Assembly (NCBI RefSeq): GCF_015864665.1
Contig: NZ_JADYWU010000001.1
Location: 248,001 to 312,000, forward strand
DNA: 64,000 bases
Origin: Salinibacterium sp. SWN167
Lineage (GTDB): Bacteria > Actinomycetota > Actinomycetes > Actinomycetales > Microbacteriaceae
Reading direction: 5' to 3'
This document shows positions 23,957-34,025 of the stretch, one piece after another (within the stretch, counting starts at the first letter, position 1; the number at the start of each line of letters is the position of its first letter). The notes below the pieces were generated by a model that made no database searches, was not told the DNA's origin, and saw only the letters and a list, made by a program, of their open reading frames with translations. The position numbers and the translations under genes were made by a program.

Positions 23957-25348
23957 CTACTTGGCGTCGCCGAGGTAGTCGACGAGCGAGCTGGCGAGGC
24001 CGACATAGGTCGCCGGCGTGAGCGCCTGCAAACGTGCCTTGGCATCCGCACCAATGTCGAGCCCCGAGATGAACTCGGTGAGGTCGACAGAGTTGATGCG
24101 CTTGCCGCGCGTGAGTTCCTTGAGGATCGCGTAGGGGTCGCTGATGGTGCTGCGGCCCGCGGTGACCTCGGCGCGAATGACCGTCTGGATGGCCTCGCCG
24201 AGGATCTCCCAGTTGCTGTCGAGATCAGCGTCAAGAGCATCAGGGTTGAGGGCGATCTCCTTGAGGCCGCGCTCGATGTTGTCGAGAGCGAGCAGCGAGT
24301 GACCGTAGGCGACACCCACGTTGCGCTGCGTCGTGGAGTCGGTGAGGTCGCGCTGGAGTCGTGAGGTCACGAGAGTCTGAGCGAGCGACTCCAGAAGAGC
24401 GCTCGAGAGCTCGAGGTTGGCCTCAGCGTTTTCGAAGCGGATCGGGTTGATCTTGTGCGGCATTGTCGACGAACCGGTTGCGCCCGCCTGCGGAATCTGG
24501 CGGAAGTAGCCCATCGAAATGTACGACCACACGTCGGTGCAGAGGTTGTGCAGCACGCGGTTCGCGTGACTTGTGGCTTGGTACAGCTCCACTTGCCAGT
24601 CGTGCGATTCGATCTGCGTGGTCAGCGGGTTCCAGTCGAGCCCGAGCGACTCCACGAACTCCTTCGAGAGCGCCGGCCAGTTCTGCTCAGGGTCTGCCGC
24701 GAGGTGAGCAGCAAACGTGCCAGTAGCTCCGCTGAACTTGCCGAGGTAGCTGATGCCTTCAATGCGGATCATGATGCGGTCGAGTCGGTACACGAAGACC
24801 GCGAATTCCTTACCCATGGTGGTCGGCGTCGCCGGCTGACCGTGGGTGTGAGCGAGCATCGCGTTGTCGCGCATGAGCTCGGACTGCGCGCGAAGGGCAG
24901 CGAGCACGGTACGGAACTTGGGCAGCCAGACTTCGCGTACGGCATCCGAGATGGTGAGCGCGTACGAGAGATTGTTGATGTCTTCGCTCGTGGCGGCGAA
25001 GTGAGTGAGTTCAGCGATCGTGTTGAGACCGAGCTCGTCGAGCTTGGCGCGCACCAGGTACTCCACGGCCTTGACGTCGTGGCGGGTGGTGGCTTCGAGG
25101 CGAGCGAGTTCATCGATCTGCTCTTGACCAAAATCGGTGGCGAAGGCGCGCAGGGCGGTGACCTGGTCGGCGCTCAGCGGGCTCGAACCGAACAGGCTCT
25201 TGCTCGTGAGGAAAATCAGCCACTCGACTTCAACATGCACGCGGGCCCGGTTCAGGCCAGCCTCGGACAGGTACTCCCCCAAGTCCGAAACGGCGGGACG
25301 GTAGCGGCCATCGAGGGGGCTCAGTGGTTGAACGGGCAACGGGCTCAT
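23957..25348 (-). CDS. purB: Adenylosuccinate lyase
   Basis: PurB catalyses two fumarate-releasing steps in purine synthesis (SAICAR to AICAR, and adenylosuccinate to AMP). The 463-residue product has the fumarase/aspartase-superfamily signature GSSTMPHKINPIRFENAE and the HTHGQPATPTTMGKE region. TSEDINNLSYAL carries conserved substrate contacts. ATG 25348 is preceded by AGGGAG and gives the usual SPLPVQPLSPLDGRY start; a 23-residue longer frame is less likely. It lies 8 bases after the tyrosine phosphatase gene on the same strand. Confidence 0.96.
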   Translation of the reverse strand: MSPLPVQPLSPLDGRYRPAVSDLGEYLSEAGLNRARVHVEVEWLIFLTSKSLFGSSPLSADQVTALRAFATDFGQEQIDELARLEATTRHDVKAVEYLVRAKLDELGLNTIAELTHFAATSEDINNLSYALTISDAVREVWLPKFRTVLAALRAQSELMRDNAMLAHTHGQPATPTTMGKEFAVFVYRLDRIMIRIEGISYLGKFSGATGTFAAHLAADPEQNWPALSKEFVESLGLDWNPLTTQIESHDWQVELYQATSHANRVLHNLCTDVWSYISMGYFRQIPQAGATGSSTMPHKINPIRFENAEANLELSSALLESLAQTLVTSRLQRDLTDSTTQRNVGVAYGHSLLALDNIERGLKEIALNPDALDADLDSNWEILGEAIQTVIRAEVTAGRSTISDPYAILKELTRGKRINSVDLTEFISGLDIGADAKARLQALTPATYVGLASSLVDYLGDAK

Positions 25349-25356
25349 GGGGCTCC

Positions 25357-25887
25357 CTAGTTGTTGGGGGTTGGTGCTGTGATGCCTGGCGTGATCTGAC
25401 GAAATAGTGAGCCGCACGCTTTCTCGATCATGCCGAGGACATGATCAAAAAGTGCGGCATCCGAATAGTAGGGGTCTGGCACGTCGATAAGAGGAGCGAG
25501 TTCGCTGTTAAAACTCAACATGGGCTGCACTTTTGATCGGTCTTGATCGTTGGGTGCCCACGTGCGCAGAATGCGTTCCTGTCCTCGATCGAACGCGACA
25601 ATGAGGTCGAACTTGTCAAACCATTCGGGGTCGAACTGGCGGGCGCGATGCCCAGAACCATTGTAGCCGCGTGCGGCAAGGGCGCTTATGGTGCGGGGGT
25701 CAGCTGACTCCCCCACATGCCAGTCACCGGTGCCGGCGGAAGTAACCGCGATGCGGTCCTGAAGGCCAGCTTCGGCAACAAGCTCTCGAAACACTGTTTC
25801 GGCCATCGGAGAGCGACAGATGTTGCCGGTGCACACGAAACAGACCCTAAAAGCAGTCGAGTCTGAGAGTGCTCGCTCGAAGGTCAT
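25357..25887 (-). CDS. Low-molecular-weight protein-tyrosine phosphatase
   Basis: A 176-residue phosphatase with the P-loop CTGNICRS (C19 to S26) near the N-terminus and the general-acid region DVPDPYY. In actinobacteria such enzymes act on tyrosine-phosphorylated proteins or capsule regulators; the substrate here is unknown. It is upstream of purB with an 8-base gap, an arrangement common in Micrococcales. Confidence 0.93.
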   Translation of the reverse strand: MTFERALSDSTAFRVCFVCTGNICRSPMAETVFRELVAEAGLQDRIAVTSAGTGDWHVGESADPRTISALAARGYNGSGHRARQFDPEWFDKFDLIVAFDRGQERILRTWAPNDQDRSKVQPMLSFNSELAPLIDVPDPYYSDAALFDHVLGMIEKACGSLFRQITPGITAPTPNN

Positions 25888-26012
25888 GCTTCATTCTGTC
25901 GCAGTTTCAACTCCCCAACAGCGCTGGTCTACGTATTCCCTTCCCCGATACGTGTTGGTAGCCACTGTGTGGGGCGGGGTTTGGCGAGAGTTGTGACAGC
26001 GAAAGGCGACCA

Positions 26013-26273
26013 TTGACTACACCCCTGGATGCGACTGCTCGCGTCGCACTTGAATTTCAAGCCCAACAACTCCGCATGATCCTTGCCCGGCTCAGCTCTG
26101 TGCGAGAGTTTCTTCCCCACGCGGGCATCGACTGGCGCGGTCCTGCCCAGGAGCTGTTCGATGCCGGGGTGCTTGAACTGCACCGGGACCTAACGCGAGC
26201 ACGGACCTTGATTGAGACGGCAGAACATCGAACGATGTTGGCACTTCAGCAGATGGGCTCCTATGTCGGATGA
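26013..26273 (+). CDS. Small WXG100-like helical protein
   Basis: An 86-residue protein predicted as two amphipathic helices joined by a turn containing W-R-G at residues 41-43, the position and motif of WXG100 (ESAT-6-like) proteins. No signal peptide is present. TTG 26013 is preceded by GCGAAAGG at good spacing. It overlaps the following hydrolase gene by 11 bases, so the two are produced together. WXG partners usually pair with a larger secreted substrate of a type VII system; no secretion genes are in this window, so the assignment rests on motif, size and pairing. Confidence 0.7.
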   Translation: MTTPLDATARVALEFQAQQLRMILARLSSVREFLPHAGIDWRGPAQELFDAGVLELHRDLTRARTLIETAEHRTMLALQQMGSYVG

Positions 26274-27690
26274 ACTCATCATCTCCGGTGGTGGCAGCGT
26301 TTCGGTCTCGACGGAGGAAATGCTCATCGCTGTCAGCACACTCCAGCGGGCGGCCGAAATGACGCGGGACATCGCCGGTGCCATTCAGATGGTGGATGCC
26401 CGGCTCACCCTCAGCCAACTCGAGATGCTCGGCATCCCTACGGCTGCCGCGCTCGCCGAGGATGACCTCGACTTCGCTTTCTCTGACCTTCAGAGAGTCG
26501 CTCATCGTGCCGAGCACCTGAGTAATCTCGTGCGATTCGCTGCCGACAGCTACGGGTTGGCTGAGGCGTTCGCCGAGGGAGTTTCTCGCAAGATCACGGC
26601 CGATGCCGCGGCGTGGCTCGGTTTCTTGTTCCCGACGCACGCCGCAGTGTTGGCATTGTCGGTGACAGCGGTGCCGATTCTGTTGGGGATCACAGCAGCA
26701 GCTCTCGTGACGGGCCGCAATCCAGCAGAAGTGTTCGTCAGCGAAAAGTTCACTGCTGAACTCAACGAACTCATAAGCGATCCGGCGTATGTACTCGCTG
26801 TTCGCTTCGGTGTGATGAATGCCGATGAGTTCTTGGCCGGAGCCGCAGGGTTACCGCCATCACTAGTGAGCGTCTTGAGCGCGGCGGGTGTTCTGGGGCT
26901 TCCCACCGCAGCCGGGGCGATCCAGCGGCTGGGAGGTATCGCCGGGGTGCTGAAAGAAACGCCGGTGCAACTGGTCAGCAAGAGCGACACCACTCGCGTG
27001 GAGCCCGCCCACTCTGTTGAGGAACGCGCCGAACGAATTCCCCAACCCACCCCAGATTCTCCGTTTCAGATCCGCATAGAAAAGACATCATTTCCCGGAG
27101 AGGACGACTCCTTCGAGGTGTACGTTTCCGGGACCGTTGACTTTGCTATCTCCGACTCAGCTCAACCGTTCGACGGCACGAGCAATCTCAGCCTCGCCGC
27201 GGACCAGGAGGCGGCAGCATCCGCAGCAGTCATTGCAGCGATGAAGGAAGCGGGCGTTACCGGCGAGAGTCCGGTTGCTTTGACCGGGCATTCCCAGGGA
27301 GCAACTATCGTTGCCCGGCTCGCAGAATCGGAAGACTACAACGTCACCGGTTTAGTCGGGTTCGGAGGCAACACGGGTCAGATCAAGATCCCACCAACCG
27401 TTCCCACGCTCCTCTTCGAGCACAGCGATGACATCGTTCCGGCAGCAGGGGGGATTCAAGGAAATCAGCACGCGGTGATCGTGGAGCGAGAGGTCTTTGC
27501 TGGCCGTGCACTACCCGACGGTGTTATGGCGCCAGCCCATCAACTGGACGAGTATCGAGAAACTGCGCGCCGAATAGACAGCACAGACAGTGAACTTCTT
27601 CGCGACGCCGTGTCGAACCTAACGCCGACCGTTCACAAGGATGCTGTAACCACCGTCACTAGTTACGGGTACGAGCGGGTGCAGCCTTAG
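26263..27690 (+). CDS. Alpha/beta-hydrolase (lipase-like) protein paired with a WXG-like protein
   Basis: A 475-residue product in three parts. Residues 1-110 form a helical region like WXG/LXG domains. A hydrophobic stretch follows at ~125-155 (AAVLALSVTAVPILLGITAAALV). The C-terminal hydrolase core (~260-420) has the nucleophile elbow TGHSQGA (Ser344), a candidate Asp in EHSDD (389/390) and a candidate His (403), which would complete a catalytic triad. ATG 26263 overlaps the upstream gene; an earlier in-frame ATG lies deep inside that gene and is unlikely. The layout fits a type VII-exported lipase or esterase. No immunity-like gene follows: the next gene is convergent. Confidence 0.75.
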   Translation: MSDELIISGGGSVSVSTEEMLIAVSTLQRAAEMTRDIAGAIQMVDARLTLSQLEMLGIPTAAALAEDDLDFAFSDLQRVAHRAEHLSNLVRFAADSYGLAEAFAEGVSRKITADAAAWLGFLFPTHAAVLALSVTAVPILLGITAAALVTGRNPAEVFVSEKFTAELNELISDPAYVLAVRFGVMNADEFLAGAAGLPPSLVSVLSAAGVLGLPTAAGAIQRLGGIAGVLKETPVQLVSKSDTTRVEPAHSVEERAERIPQPTPDSPFQIRIEKTSFPGEDDSFEVYVSGTVDFAISDSAQPFDGTSNLSLAADQEAAASAAVIAAMKEAGVTGESPVALTGHSQGATIVARLAESEDYNVTGLVGFGGNTGQIKIPPTVPTLLFEHSDDIVPAAGGIQGNQHAVIVEREVFAGRALPDGVMAPAHQLDEYRETARRIDSTDSELLRDAVSNLTPTVHKDAVTTVTSYGYERVQP

Positions 27691-28082
27691 CGCTTTCGGC
27701 CTACTACGGGCCGAACCAGGATGCCGATGAACCAGCTGATGAGACCCAAGACGAGCGCGCCAAGCACTCCCCACCAGAATCCGTCAACAACGAGGCCGAA
27801 ACCGAAGAGACCTGAGATCCAGCTCGTGAGCAACAGCAGCAGACCATTCACCACGAGAGCAAGAAGGCCCAGTGTCAGAACGTACAGCGGGAAAGCAACA
27901 ATACGGATCAGATTGCCGAGCACGCCGTTCACAATTCCGAACACCGCAGCGACCAGCAAGAAGGTCAGAACGACCTCAAGGGTTCCCCCGGGAGCAAAAG
28001 GAATGATCTCGACCCCGGCAACAACCACCGTAGTCAGCCACAAAGCAAGAGCATTGATAAGCAAGCGCACGATGATTCTCAT
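27687..28082 (-). CDS. Phage-holin family 4 membrane protein
   Basis: A 131-residue protein with four hydrophobic helices and the family's FGIVNGVLGNLIRIVAFPLYVLTLGL core. Despite the family name these are ordinary chromosomal proteins of unknown role, found next to hisC in many actinobacteria. No other phage gene is near. Its 3' end overlaps the convergent hydrolase gene by four bases. Confidence 0.88.
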   Translation of the reverse strand: MRIIVRLLINALALWLTTVVVAGVEIIPFAPGGTLEVVLTFLLVAAVFGIVNGVLGNLIRIVAFPLYVLTLGLLALVVNGLLLLLTSWISGLFGFGLVVDGFWWGVLGALVLGLISWFIGILVRPVVGRKR

Positions 28083-28220
28083 ACGTCAACTATGCAGCAC
28101 GGGTTTGCGCTGCCGCAACGGCTATCCGCTGAAGGGCGGCACAACGAGGCGCGCGAATCGCCTCGCACATTGTCACCGGCGCGAAACGAATGCATCCACT
28201 CGCGCCCCTAGGCTGGTGAC

Positions 28221-29291
28221 GTGACCAGCAAACGAGTACAGCTCCGCCCCGAAATCGCCGCCATCGTGCCCTACCGTCAGGGAGCGCCCGCCGCCGCGGG
28301 TGCCTTCAAGCTGTCCTCCAACGAAAATCCCTACGAGCCGCTGCCCTCGGTGCTCGCGCAATTGTCGACGCACTCGATCAACCGCTACCCCGATGCATCC
28401 GCCCTCGAACTGCGTACCCAACTGGCCGAACGCTTCGGAGTCACCCCCGACAGCGTGCAGGTGGGAGCCGGTTCTGTTGCCGTGCTCGCCCAACTCGTGA
28501 GCGCTGCCGCCGCCCCGGGCGACGAAGTCATCTACGCCTGGCGCAGTTTCGAGGCTTACCCCTTGCTGGTGTCGGCGGCCGGGGCCACGAGCGTGCAGGT
28601 CGCGAATCAGGCCGACCACCGGCATGACCTTGCGGCCATGAGCGCCGCCATTACGGCATCCACTCGCGTCGTGATCGTCTGCAGCCCCAATAACCCCACC
28701 AGCACTGTCGTGACGGATGCCGAATTCCGCGACTTCATGGCCACCGTTCCCGAGAACGTTCTTGTCGTTCTCGACGAGGCCTACGGCGAGTTCGTGACCG
28801 ACCCCGACGCCGTTCGTGGAGAAACCCTCGCCGGTCAGTACCCCAACCTCGTGTTGCTCCGCACCTTCTCCAAGGCCTACGGCCTCGCTGGCCTGCGCAT
28901 TGGGTATGCCATCGGCGCCGAATACGTGATGGATGCGGCGCGAGCGGTAGCGATTCCGCTCTCGGTCACGGAGCTCGCCCAGAAAGCGGCCACCGCATCC
29001 CTCGAACATGAAGATGAATTGTTGGAGCGGGTGACCCACATTAATGCGGTGCGCGACAGAATCGTTGCTGGCCTCAGCGAGCAAGGCTGGGACGTACCCG
29101 CCCCCAACGGCAACTTTGTGTGGTTGCCGACCGGGTCAGCAACCGACTGGGCTGCAGAGGTATTCCGGTCACACGGGATCGTCGTTCGGGCGCTCGGCGA
29201 GGGCCTTCGGGTAAGCGTTGGCGAAGAGGAATCTGTGGAGAAACTCCTAAGAGCAGCCCAAGAGGTTGTCGCTTCAAGGGAAACGATCTAA
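28221..29291 (+). CDS. hisC: Histidinol-phosphate / aromatic-amino-acid aminotransferase
   Basis: A 356-residue fold-type I PLP aminotransferase with [11 protein letters not shown] near the N-terminus, [17 protein letters not shown] and the Schiff-base lysine in [15 protein letters not shown] (K218). It could act in histidine synthesis or as a Pat-type phenylalanine/tyrosine aminotransferase; with no other his genes nearby the second is quite possible. GTG 28221 is chosen because it gives the usual [13 protein letters not shown] start. It reads towards the dehydrogenase operon. Confidence 0.88.
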   Translation: MTSKRVQLRPEIAAIVPYRQGAPAAAGAFKLSSNENPYEPLPSVLAQLSTHSINRYPDASALELRTQLAERFGVTPDSVQVGAGSVAVLAQLVSAAAAPGDEVIYAWRSFEAYPLLVSAAGATSVQVANQADHRHDLAAMSAAITASTRVVIVCSPNNPTSTVVTDAEFRDFMATVPENVLVVLDEAYGEFVTDPDAVRGETLAGQYPNLVLLRTFSKAYGLAGLRIGYAIGAEYVMDAARAVAIPLSVTELAQKAATASLEHEDELLERVTHINAVRDRIVAGLSEQGWDVPAPNGNFVWLPTGSATDWAAEVFRSHGIVVRALGEGLRVSVGEEESVEKLLRAAQEVVASRETI

Positions 29292-29315
29292 CGCTGGCCG
29301 CGTTAGATTAGTCGA

Positions 29316-30431
29316 ATGCCTTATACCGCCGCGACGGTTCAGCTGCTGTCCCCCGAGGGCACGCTCGTTCACAGCGATGCCAGCGAACAGTACCTTCCGT
29401 ACGTAGACAAGCTCAGCGACGACGCTCTTCAGGAGTTCCACCGCCACATGGTGGTGATGCGCCGCTTTGATATCGAAGCCGCCAACCTGCAACGTCAAGG
29501 CCAGCTCGCCCTCTGGGTGCCGAGCCATGGTCAAGAGGCCGCTCAGGTAGGTTCTGCTCTTGCCGCTAAACCTCAAGATCACCTCTTCCCCTCATATCGG
29601 GAGCATGTCATCGCCCTGATGCGTGGTGTTGACCCGATCACGATTCTGTCGATGTTCCGGGGCCTCAGCCACGGTGGCTGGGATCCGAAAGAGCACAGCA
29701 ACTTTCACCTCTACACGCTCGTGATCGGTTCGCAAACGTTGCACGCCACCGGCTACGCCATGGGCCTGAATCTCGATGGACTGGCTGGCACCGGGGATCC
29801 CGATAAAGACACTGCCGTCATGGTCTACTTCGGCGATGGCTCCACGAGTCAGGGTGACGTGAGCGAAGCAATGGTCTTCGCCGCTAGCTACCAAACGCCT
29901 CAAGTTTTCTTCTTACAAAACAACCACTGGGCGATCTCGGTGCCCGTGTCACGCCAGTCGCGCACCCCGCTCTACCTGCGCGGTGAAGGTTTCGGCATCC
30001 CGAGCGTGCAAATCGACGGCAACGATGTGCTCGCCAGCTTCGCAGTGAGCAAGGCCAATCTGGATGCCGCCCGCGCCGGCGAAGGCCCCCGCTTTATCGA
30101 GGCCCTCACTTACCGTATGGGTGCCCACACCACGAGCGACGACCCCTCGAAATACCGCGACAACAGCGAACTCGAGTTCTGGGCTCAGCGTGACCCCATC
30201 ACCCGCTTCGACACCTACCTACGGGGCCGCGGCGCGAGCCAAGCTTTCTTCGACGAAATTGCGGCAGAGGGTGACGACCTCGCTGCCGACATCCGTAAGC
30301 GCATCACCGAGTTGCCGGTGCCGGCCAGCTCGACGATGTTTGACAATGTCTACTCAGACCCGCATCCGCTGATGGATGCGGAGCGCGCGGCGCTCGCTGA
30401 CTTCGAAGCATCGTTTGAGGAGGGCAACTAA
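29316..30431 (+). CDS. pdhA: 2-oxoacid dehydrogenase E1 component, alpha subunit
   Basis: The thiamine-diphosphate-binding alpha subunit of a pyruvate or branched-chain 2-oxoacid dehydrogenase. The 371-residue product contains LFPSYREHV, the phosphate-loop GDGSTSQGDVSEAMVFAA and FFLQNNHWAIS, together the TPP fold motif (GDG...NN). The first 30 residues are variable. It is the first gene of an overlapping three-gene operon with E1 beta and E2; no E3 gene is adjacent. Sequence resembles branched-chain-type E1 more than the single-chain AceE used for pyruvate in most actinobacteria, so branched-chain oxoacids are a likely substrate. Confidence 0.92.
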   Translation: MPYTAATVQLLSPEGTLVHSDASEQYLPYVDKLSDDALQEFHRHMVVMRRFDIEAANLQRQGQLALWVPSHGQEAAQVGSALAAKPQDHLFPSYREHVIALMRGVDPITILSMFRGLSHGGWDPKEHSNFHLYTLVIGSQTLHATGYAMGLNLDGLAGTGDPDKDTAVMVYFGDGSTSQGDVSEAMVFAASYQTPQVFFLQNNHWAISVPVSRQSRTPLYLRGEGFGIPSVQIDGNDVLASFAVSKANLDAARAGEGPRFIEALTYRMGAHTTSDDPSKYRDNSELEFWAQRDPITRFDTYLRGRGASQAFFDEIAAEGDDLAADIRKRITELPVPASSTMFDNVYSDPHPLMDAERAALADFEASFEEGN

Positions 30432-31408
30432 TGACTGAAACGATGACGATGGCGAAGGCCCTCAACGAGGGCATGCGGGCTGCACTGGCACGCGACAGCA
30501 GAGTTCTTCTGATGGGCGAAGATATTGGTCCGCTCGGCGGAGTCTTTCGGGTGACGGAGGGACTTCAGGCTGAGTTTGGCGACAAGCGAGTACTCGACAC
30601 TCCTCTCGCCGAATCGGGAATCGTGGGTACCGCGATCGGGCTAGCCATGAGCGGATTCCGCCCGGTGTGCGAGATCCAGTTCGACGGTTTCATTTTTCCG
30701 GGCTTTGACCAGATCACTTCCCAACTGGCCAAACTGACGGCGCGCCACGAAGGCACATTGACGATGCCAGTCGTAATCCGCGTTCCTTACGGTGGACACA
30801 TTGGTGCGGTCGAGCATCATCAGGAGAGCCCAGAAGCCTATTTCGCTCACACTCCCGGGCTTCGATTGTTGAGCCCTGCCACCCCGCATGACGCTTACTG
30901 GATGATTCAAGAAGCCATCGCCAGCAACGACCCGGTGATGTTCTTCGAGCCCAAATCGCGTTACTGGCAGAAGGGTGAGGTCGACCGCGAGTCGGCAGGC
31001 ATCGCCACTCACTCCAGCCGCGTCGTGCGCGAGGGCACCGAAGTGACCCTCGTTGGCCATGGCGCGATTGTGTCGATGTTGTTGCAAGCAGCAGAACTCG
31101 CCGCCGAAGAAGGCACAAGCGTTGAGGTTGTTGACCTTCGGTCGCTCTCCCCCATCGACTTTGACCCGATTGTGGCATCCGCCCAGAAAACGGGTCGCGT
31201 TGTCGTTGTTCAAGAGGCACCAGGGAATGTCAGCGTGGGCTCGGAGGTTGCCGCTACGGTAGCCGAGCGTGCGTTCTACTCGCTCGAAGCACCTGTGCTG
31301 CGCGTGAGCGGCTACGACACCCCGTTCCCTCCCGCCAAGCTGGAATCCGTGTACTTGCCTAGTGTTGACCGCATCTTGGATGCTGTCGACCGGGCATTGG
31401 CCTACTGA
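30431..31408 (+). CDS. pdhB: 2-oxoacid dehydrogenase E1 component, beta subunit
   Basis: A 325-residue transketolase-like beta subunit, with the conserved N-terminal [29 protein letters not shown], the [28 protein letters not shown] loop that closes over TPP, and the C-terminal domain ending [13 protein letters not shown]. It forms an alpha2beta2 heterotetramer with the preceding product. ATG 30431 shares one base with the alpha-subunit stop (TAATG). E2 follows after 14 bases. Confidence 0.94.
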   Translation: MTETMTMAKALNEGMRAALARDSRVLLMGEDIGPLGGVFRVTEGLQAEFGDKRVLDTPLAESGIVGTAIGLAMSGFRPVCEIQFDGFIFPGFDQITSQLAKLTARHEGTLTMPVVIRVPYGGHIGAVEHHQESPEAYFAHTPGLRLLSPATPHDAYWMIQEAIASNDPVMFFEPKSRYWQKGEVDRESAGIATHSSRVVREGTEVTLVGHGAIVSMLLQAAELAAEEGTSVEVVDLRSLSPIDFDPIVASAQKTGRVVVVQEAPGNVSVGSEVAATVAERAFYSLEAPVLRVSGYDTPFPPAKLESVYLPSVDRILDAVDRALAY

Positions 31409-31422
31409 CGAAGGAGGCCCTC

Positions 31423-32814
31423 GTGGCCGTATCTGAATTTCCTCTCCCCGATGTGGGCGAGGGGCTAACTGAAGCCGAGATCGTCTCCTGGAAAGTTGCG
31501 CCCGGCGATGAAATCGTCGTCAACCAGGTGCTCGTTGAGATCGAGACGGCTAAGTCGCTCGTTGAACTGCCATCGCCTTTTGCAGGCACCGTGCAGAAGC
31601 TGCTTGTTGAGGAGGGGATGACCGTTGAGGTCGGAACCCCGATCATCACCGTGCAGTCGGTAGGCGGCTCACTTGAGCTGACCGCTCCGGGCTCCGGCGA
31701 AGACGAGAGCCACGGCATGATGTCTGACGTCGGCGCCGAGGGCAGCGCTGAGGATGACACGGCTGCCGCGGTCGCCGACACAGCATCCACGATCGCTAGC
31801 GAAGACGATAAGCCAGGGGCAGTGCTCGTGGGCTACGGCACCGGCGGGCATGTCAGCTCGCGTCGCCGCAAGGGTGCGCAGCCGGCGAAGGATGTCGTTG
31901 CCGCCAGCGCTCCCTCGAAGCCGCGCCCGGCATCCGTCCCCGCTTCGTTCGCAAGCCCGATCATTGCGAAGCCACCGATTCGCAAGCTCGCCAAAGACTT
32001 GGGCGTTGAACTTGCCGAGGTCGAGGCGACAGGTTTGGCTGGTGAGACCACCCGCGAAGACGTGATTCGTCACGCGTCGCAAGCGAGTGTCTTCCGCAAC
32101 ATCGAAACCCCGGAGTGGGGTGACGAACGCGAAGAGCGCATTCCGGTCAAGGGTGTGCGCAAGGCAATCGCGAAGGCAATGGTTCACAGCGCCTTCACTG
32201 CACCGCACGTCAGCGTCTTTACTGACGTGGATGCCACGCGGACCATGGAGTTCGTGAAGCGCCTCAAGAGTTCCACCGATTTTGCTGGCGTGCGCGTGAG
32301 TCCGCTATTGATCATGGCGAAGGCCGTGAACTGGGCTGTGCGTCGCAACCCGACCGTGAACTCGAGCTGGACCGATAAAGAGATCACCGTTCACCACTAC
32401 GTAAACCTCGGTATCGCTGCGGCAACGCCGCGGGGACTCATCGTTCCGAATATCAAAGATGCCCAAGAACTGAGCCTTCTCGAGCTCGCCAAGGCCCTCG
32501 AGCAGCTCACGCTGACGGCACGCGATGGCAAAACCCAACCCGCCGAAATGTCGAACGGCACGATCACGATCACTAACCTCGGTTCGTACGGCATGGATAC
32601 GGGAACCCCCATCATCAACCCGGGTGAAGCGGCGATTGTTGCGATGGGCACGATCAAGCAAAAGCCGTGGGTTGTCGACGGCGAAGTGCGGGCCCGTTAC
32701 GTCACGACGGTCAGCGCGAGCTTCGACCACCGCATTGTTGACGGGGATGTTGCGAGCCGTTTCGTGGCAGATCTTGCGAGTGTGCTGGAAGAGCCTGCTC
32801 TGCTGCTCGACTAG
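31423..32814 (+). CDS. pdhC: 2-oxoacid dehydrogenase E2 component (dihydrolipoamide acyltransferase)
   Basis: A 463-residue E2 with one lipoyl domain at the N-terminus (lipoylated K44 in [11 protein letters not shown]), an acidic/Ala linker, a peripheral subunit-binding domain around residues 182-217 ([21 protein letters not shown]) and the catalytic domain. That domain has the active-site SFDHRIVDG about 30 residues before the end. It transfers the acyl group made by E1 to CoA. GTG 31423 is preceded by GAAGGAGG. Confidence 0.95.
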   Translation: MAVSEFPLPDVGEGLTEAEIVSWKVAPGDEIVVNQVLVEIETAKSLVELPSPFAGTVQKLLVEEGMTVEVGTPIITVQSVGGSLELTAPGSGEDESHGMMSDVGAEGSAEDDTAAAVADTASTIASEDDKPGAVLVGYGTGGHVSSRRRKGAQPAKDVVAASAPSKPRPASVPASFASPIIAKPPIRKLAKDLGVELAEVEATGLAGETTREDVIRHASQASVFRNIETPEWGDEREERIPVKGVRKAIAKAMVHSAFTAPHVSVFTDVDATRTMEFVKRLKSSTDFAGVRVSPLLIMAKAVNWAVRRNPTVNSSWTDKEITVHHYVNLGIAAATPRGLIVPNIKDAQELSLLELAKALEQLTLTARDGKTQPAEMSNGTITITNLGSYGMDTGTPIINPGEAAIVAMGTIKQKPWVVDGEVRARYVTTVSASFDHRIVDGDVASRFVADLASVLEEPALLLD

Positions 32815-32884
32815 TAGCTGAGCGTTAGGCAACAACACTCCATCGCTTCACCACATCAGGCGAAGCGATAGGTAATGTAGCCGA

Positions 32885-34021
32885 ATGATCTTCGGAAAGA
32901 AATCGTCGGTGTTTCCCTCCACATCCGATTCGACGCGCCCTGGAATCCACGACCTCTGGACCGACCGCTTGGGCGCTTGGTCCATTCGGGCGCTTCAGGT
33001 GCTCTTGCTGCTCACGCTCATCTCGGTGATTGTGTTTGCGCTGACGCAGATCAAACTTGTCGTTATTCCCGTGCTTATCGCTCTGATCTTCGCTGCGGCT
33101 GCGAGCCCGATCGTGGTCTGGATGCGTCGCCGTGGTGTCGGACGAGCACTGTCGACCTGGACCGCGCTGCTTGGCGGAATCGTGGTGTTCGGTGGGTTGG
33201 TTACCGCGGTCGTTTTCGCCGTAGAGGATCAGTGGTCGGAGCTTTCTGATTCGGCTGTCGAGGGCTTTGAGCAACTCAAGGACTTCGCGCTCGACGGTCC
33301 GTTCCCGATCGATCAGACAGCCCTCGATGATGCCTGGAACGCGGTGATCGACTTCGTGACGAGCGCAACCTTCGGTCTCGGAGCTATTCAGGGCGTTTCA
33401 GCGGCGGCTCAGGTGGTCACGGGAATCCTGCTCGGTTTCGTGATCCTTTTCTTCTTCCTCAAAGACGGCGACCGCATCTGGGAGTTCTTCCTTCGCCCGC
33501 TTGATGGCGAACGCCTCGCACGCGGACACCGCATCGGTCACACTGCCGTGCGCACTCTGGGCGGCTACGTCCGCGGCACGGCAACGGTTGCGGCCGTTGA
33601 CGCCTTCGGTATCGGTATCGGACTGCTCATTTTGCAGGTTCCTCTGGCGCTGCCGCTCGCGGTCATTGTGTTCTTGGGCGCCTTCATCCCTCTCGTCGGT
33701 GCGACCGTCGCCGGCATCTTGGCCGCCGTTGTCGCTCTCGTGACCAACGGTTGGGTCGTGGCACTAATCGTGCTGGGCATCGTCGTGTTGGTGAATCAGC
33801 TCGAGGGCAACTTCTTGCAGCCCGTCGTGATGGCGCAGTCGCTGAGCATCCACCCGCTCGTCATTTTGGTGGCATTGACGGCCGGAACGATTCTGGGCGG
33901 CATTGTGGGCGCAGTGTTGGCCGTGCCGATCGCTGCGGTGGGGTGGTCGATTCTCAAGACCTGGAACGAAAAAGGGCACCGGCCCGATGTTGATCCGGCG
34001 GCCGCGAAAAAGAAGAAGTAG
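32885..34021 (+). CDS. AI-2E family membrane transporter
   Basis: A 378-residue membrane protein of the AI-2E/UPF0118 family (PurR-regulated permease-like) with about seven to eight helices. Family marks are the double helix near residues 35-85, the FFLKDGDRIWEF motif (residues ~190-200), the GYVRGTATVAAVDAFGIGIGL stretch and the C-terminal NQLEGNFLQPVVMAQSLSIHPLVILVAL. Members export small molecules or act in ion exchange; the substrate cannot be predicted. It ends in KKKK, four bases before the convergent oxidase gene. Confidence 0.9.
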   Translation: MIFGKKSSVFPSTSDSTRPGIHDLWTDRLGAWSIRALQVLLLLTLISVIVFALTQIKLVVIPVLIALIFAAAASPIVVWMRRRGVGRALSTWTALLGGIVVFGGLVTAVVFAVEDQWSELSDSAVEGFEQLKDFALDGPFPIDQTALDDAWNAVIDFVTSATFGLGAIQGVSAAAQVVTGILLGFVILFFFLKDGDRIWEFFLRPLDGERLARGHRIGHTAVRTLGGYVRGTATVAAVDAFGIGIGLLILQVPLALPLAVIVFLGAFIPLVGATVAGILAAVVALVTNGWVVALIVLGIVVLVNQLEGNFLQPVVMAQSLSIHPLVILVALTAGTILGGIVGAVLAVPIAAVGWSILKTWNEKGHRPDVDPAAAKKKK

Positions 34022-34025
34022 CGCG

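Noticed and set aside
27687-28082. Prophage remnant, because of a holin-family gene
   Set aside because: The phage-holin family 4 protein is a normal chromosomal gene beside hisC in actinobacteria, and no other phage gene is present.
32844-32871. Intrinsic terminator after the E2 gene
   Set aside because: ATCGCTTC...GAAGCGAT forms an 8-bp hairpin but no T run follows; it may be a minor RNA structure only.
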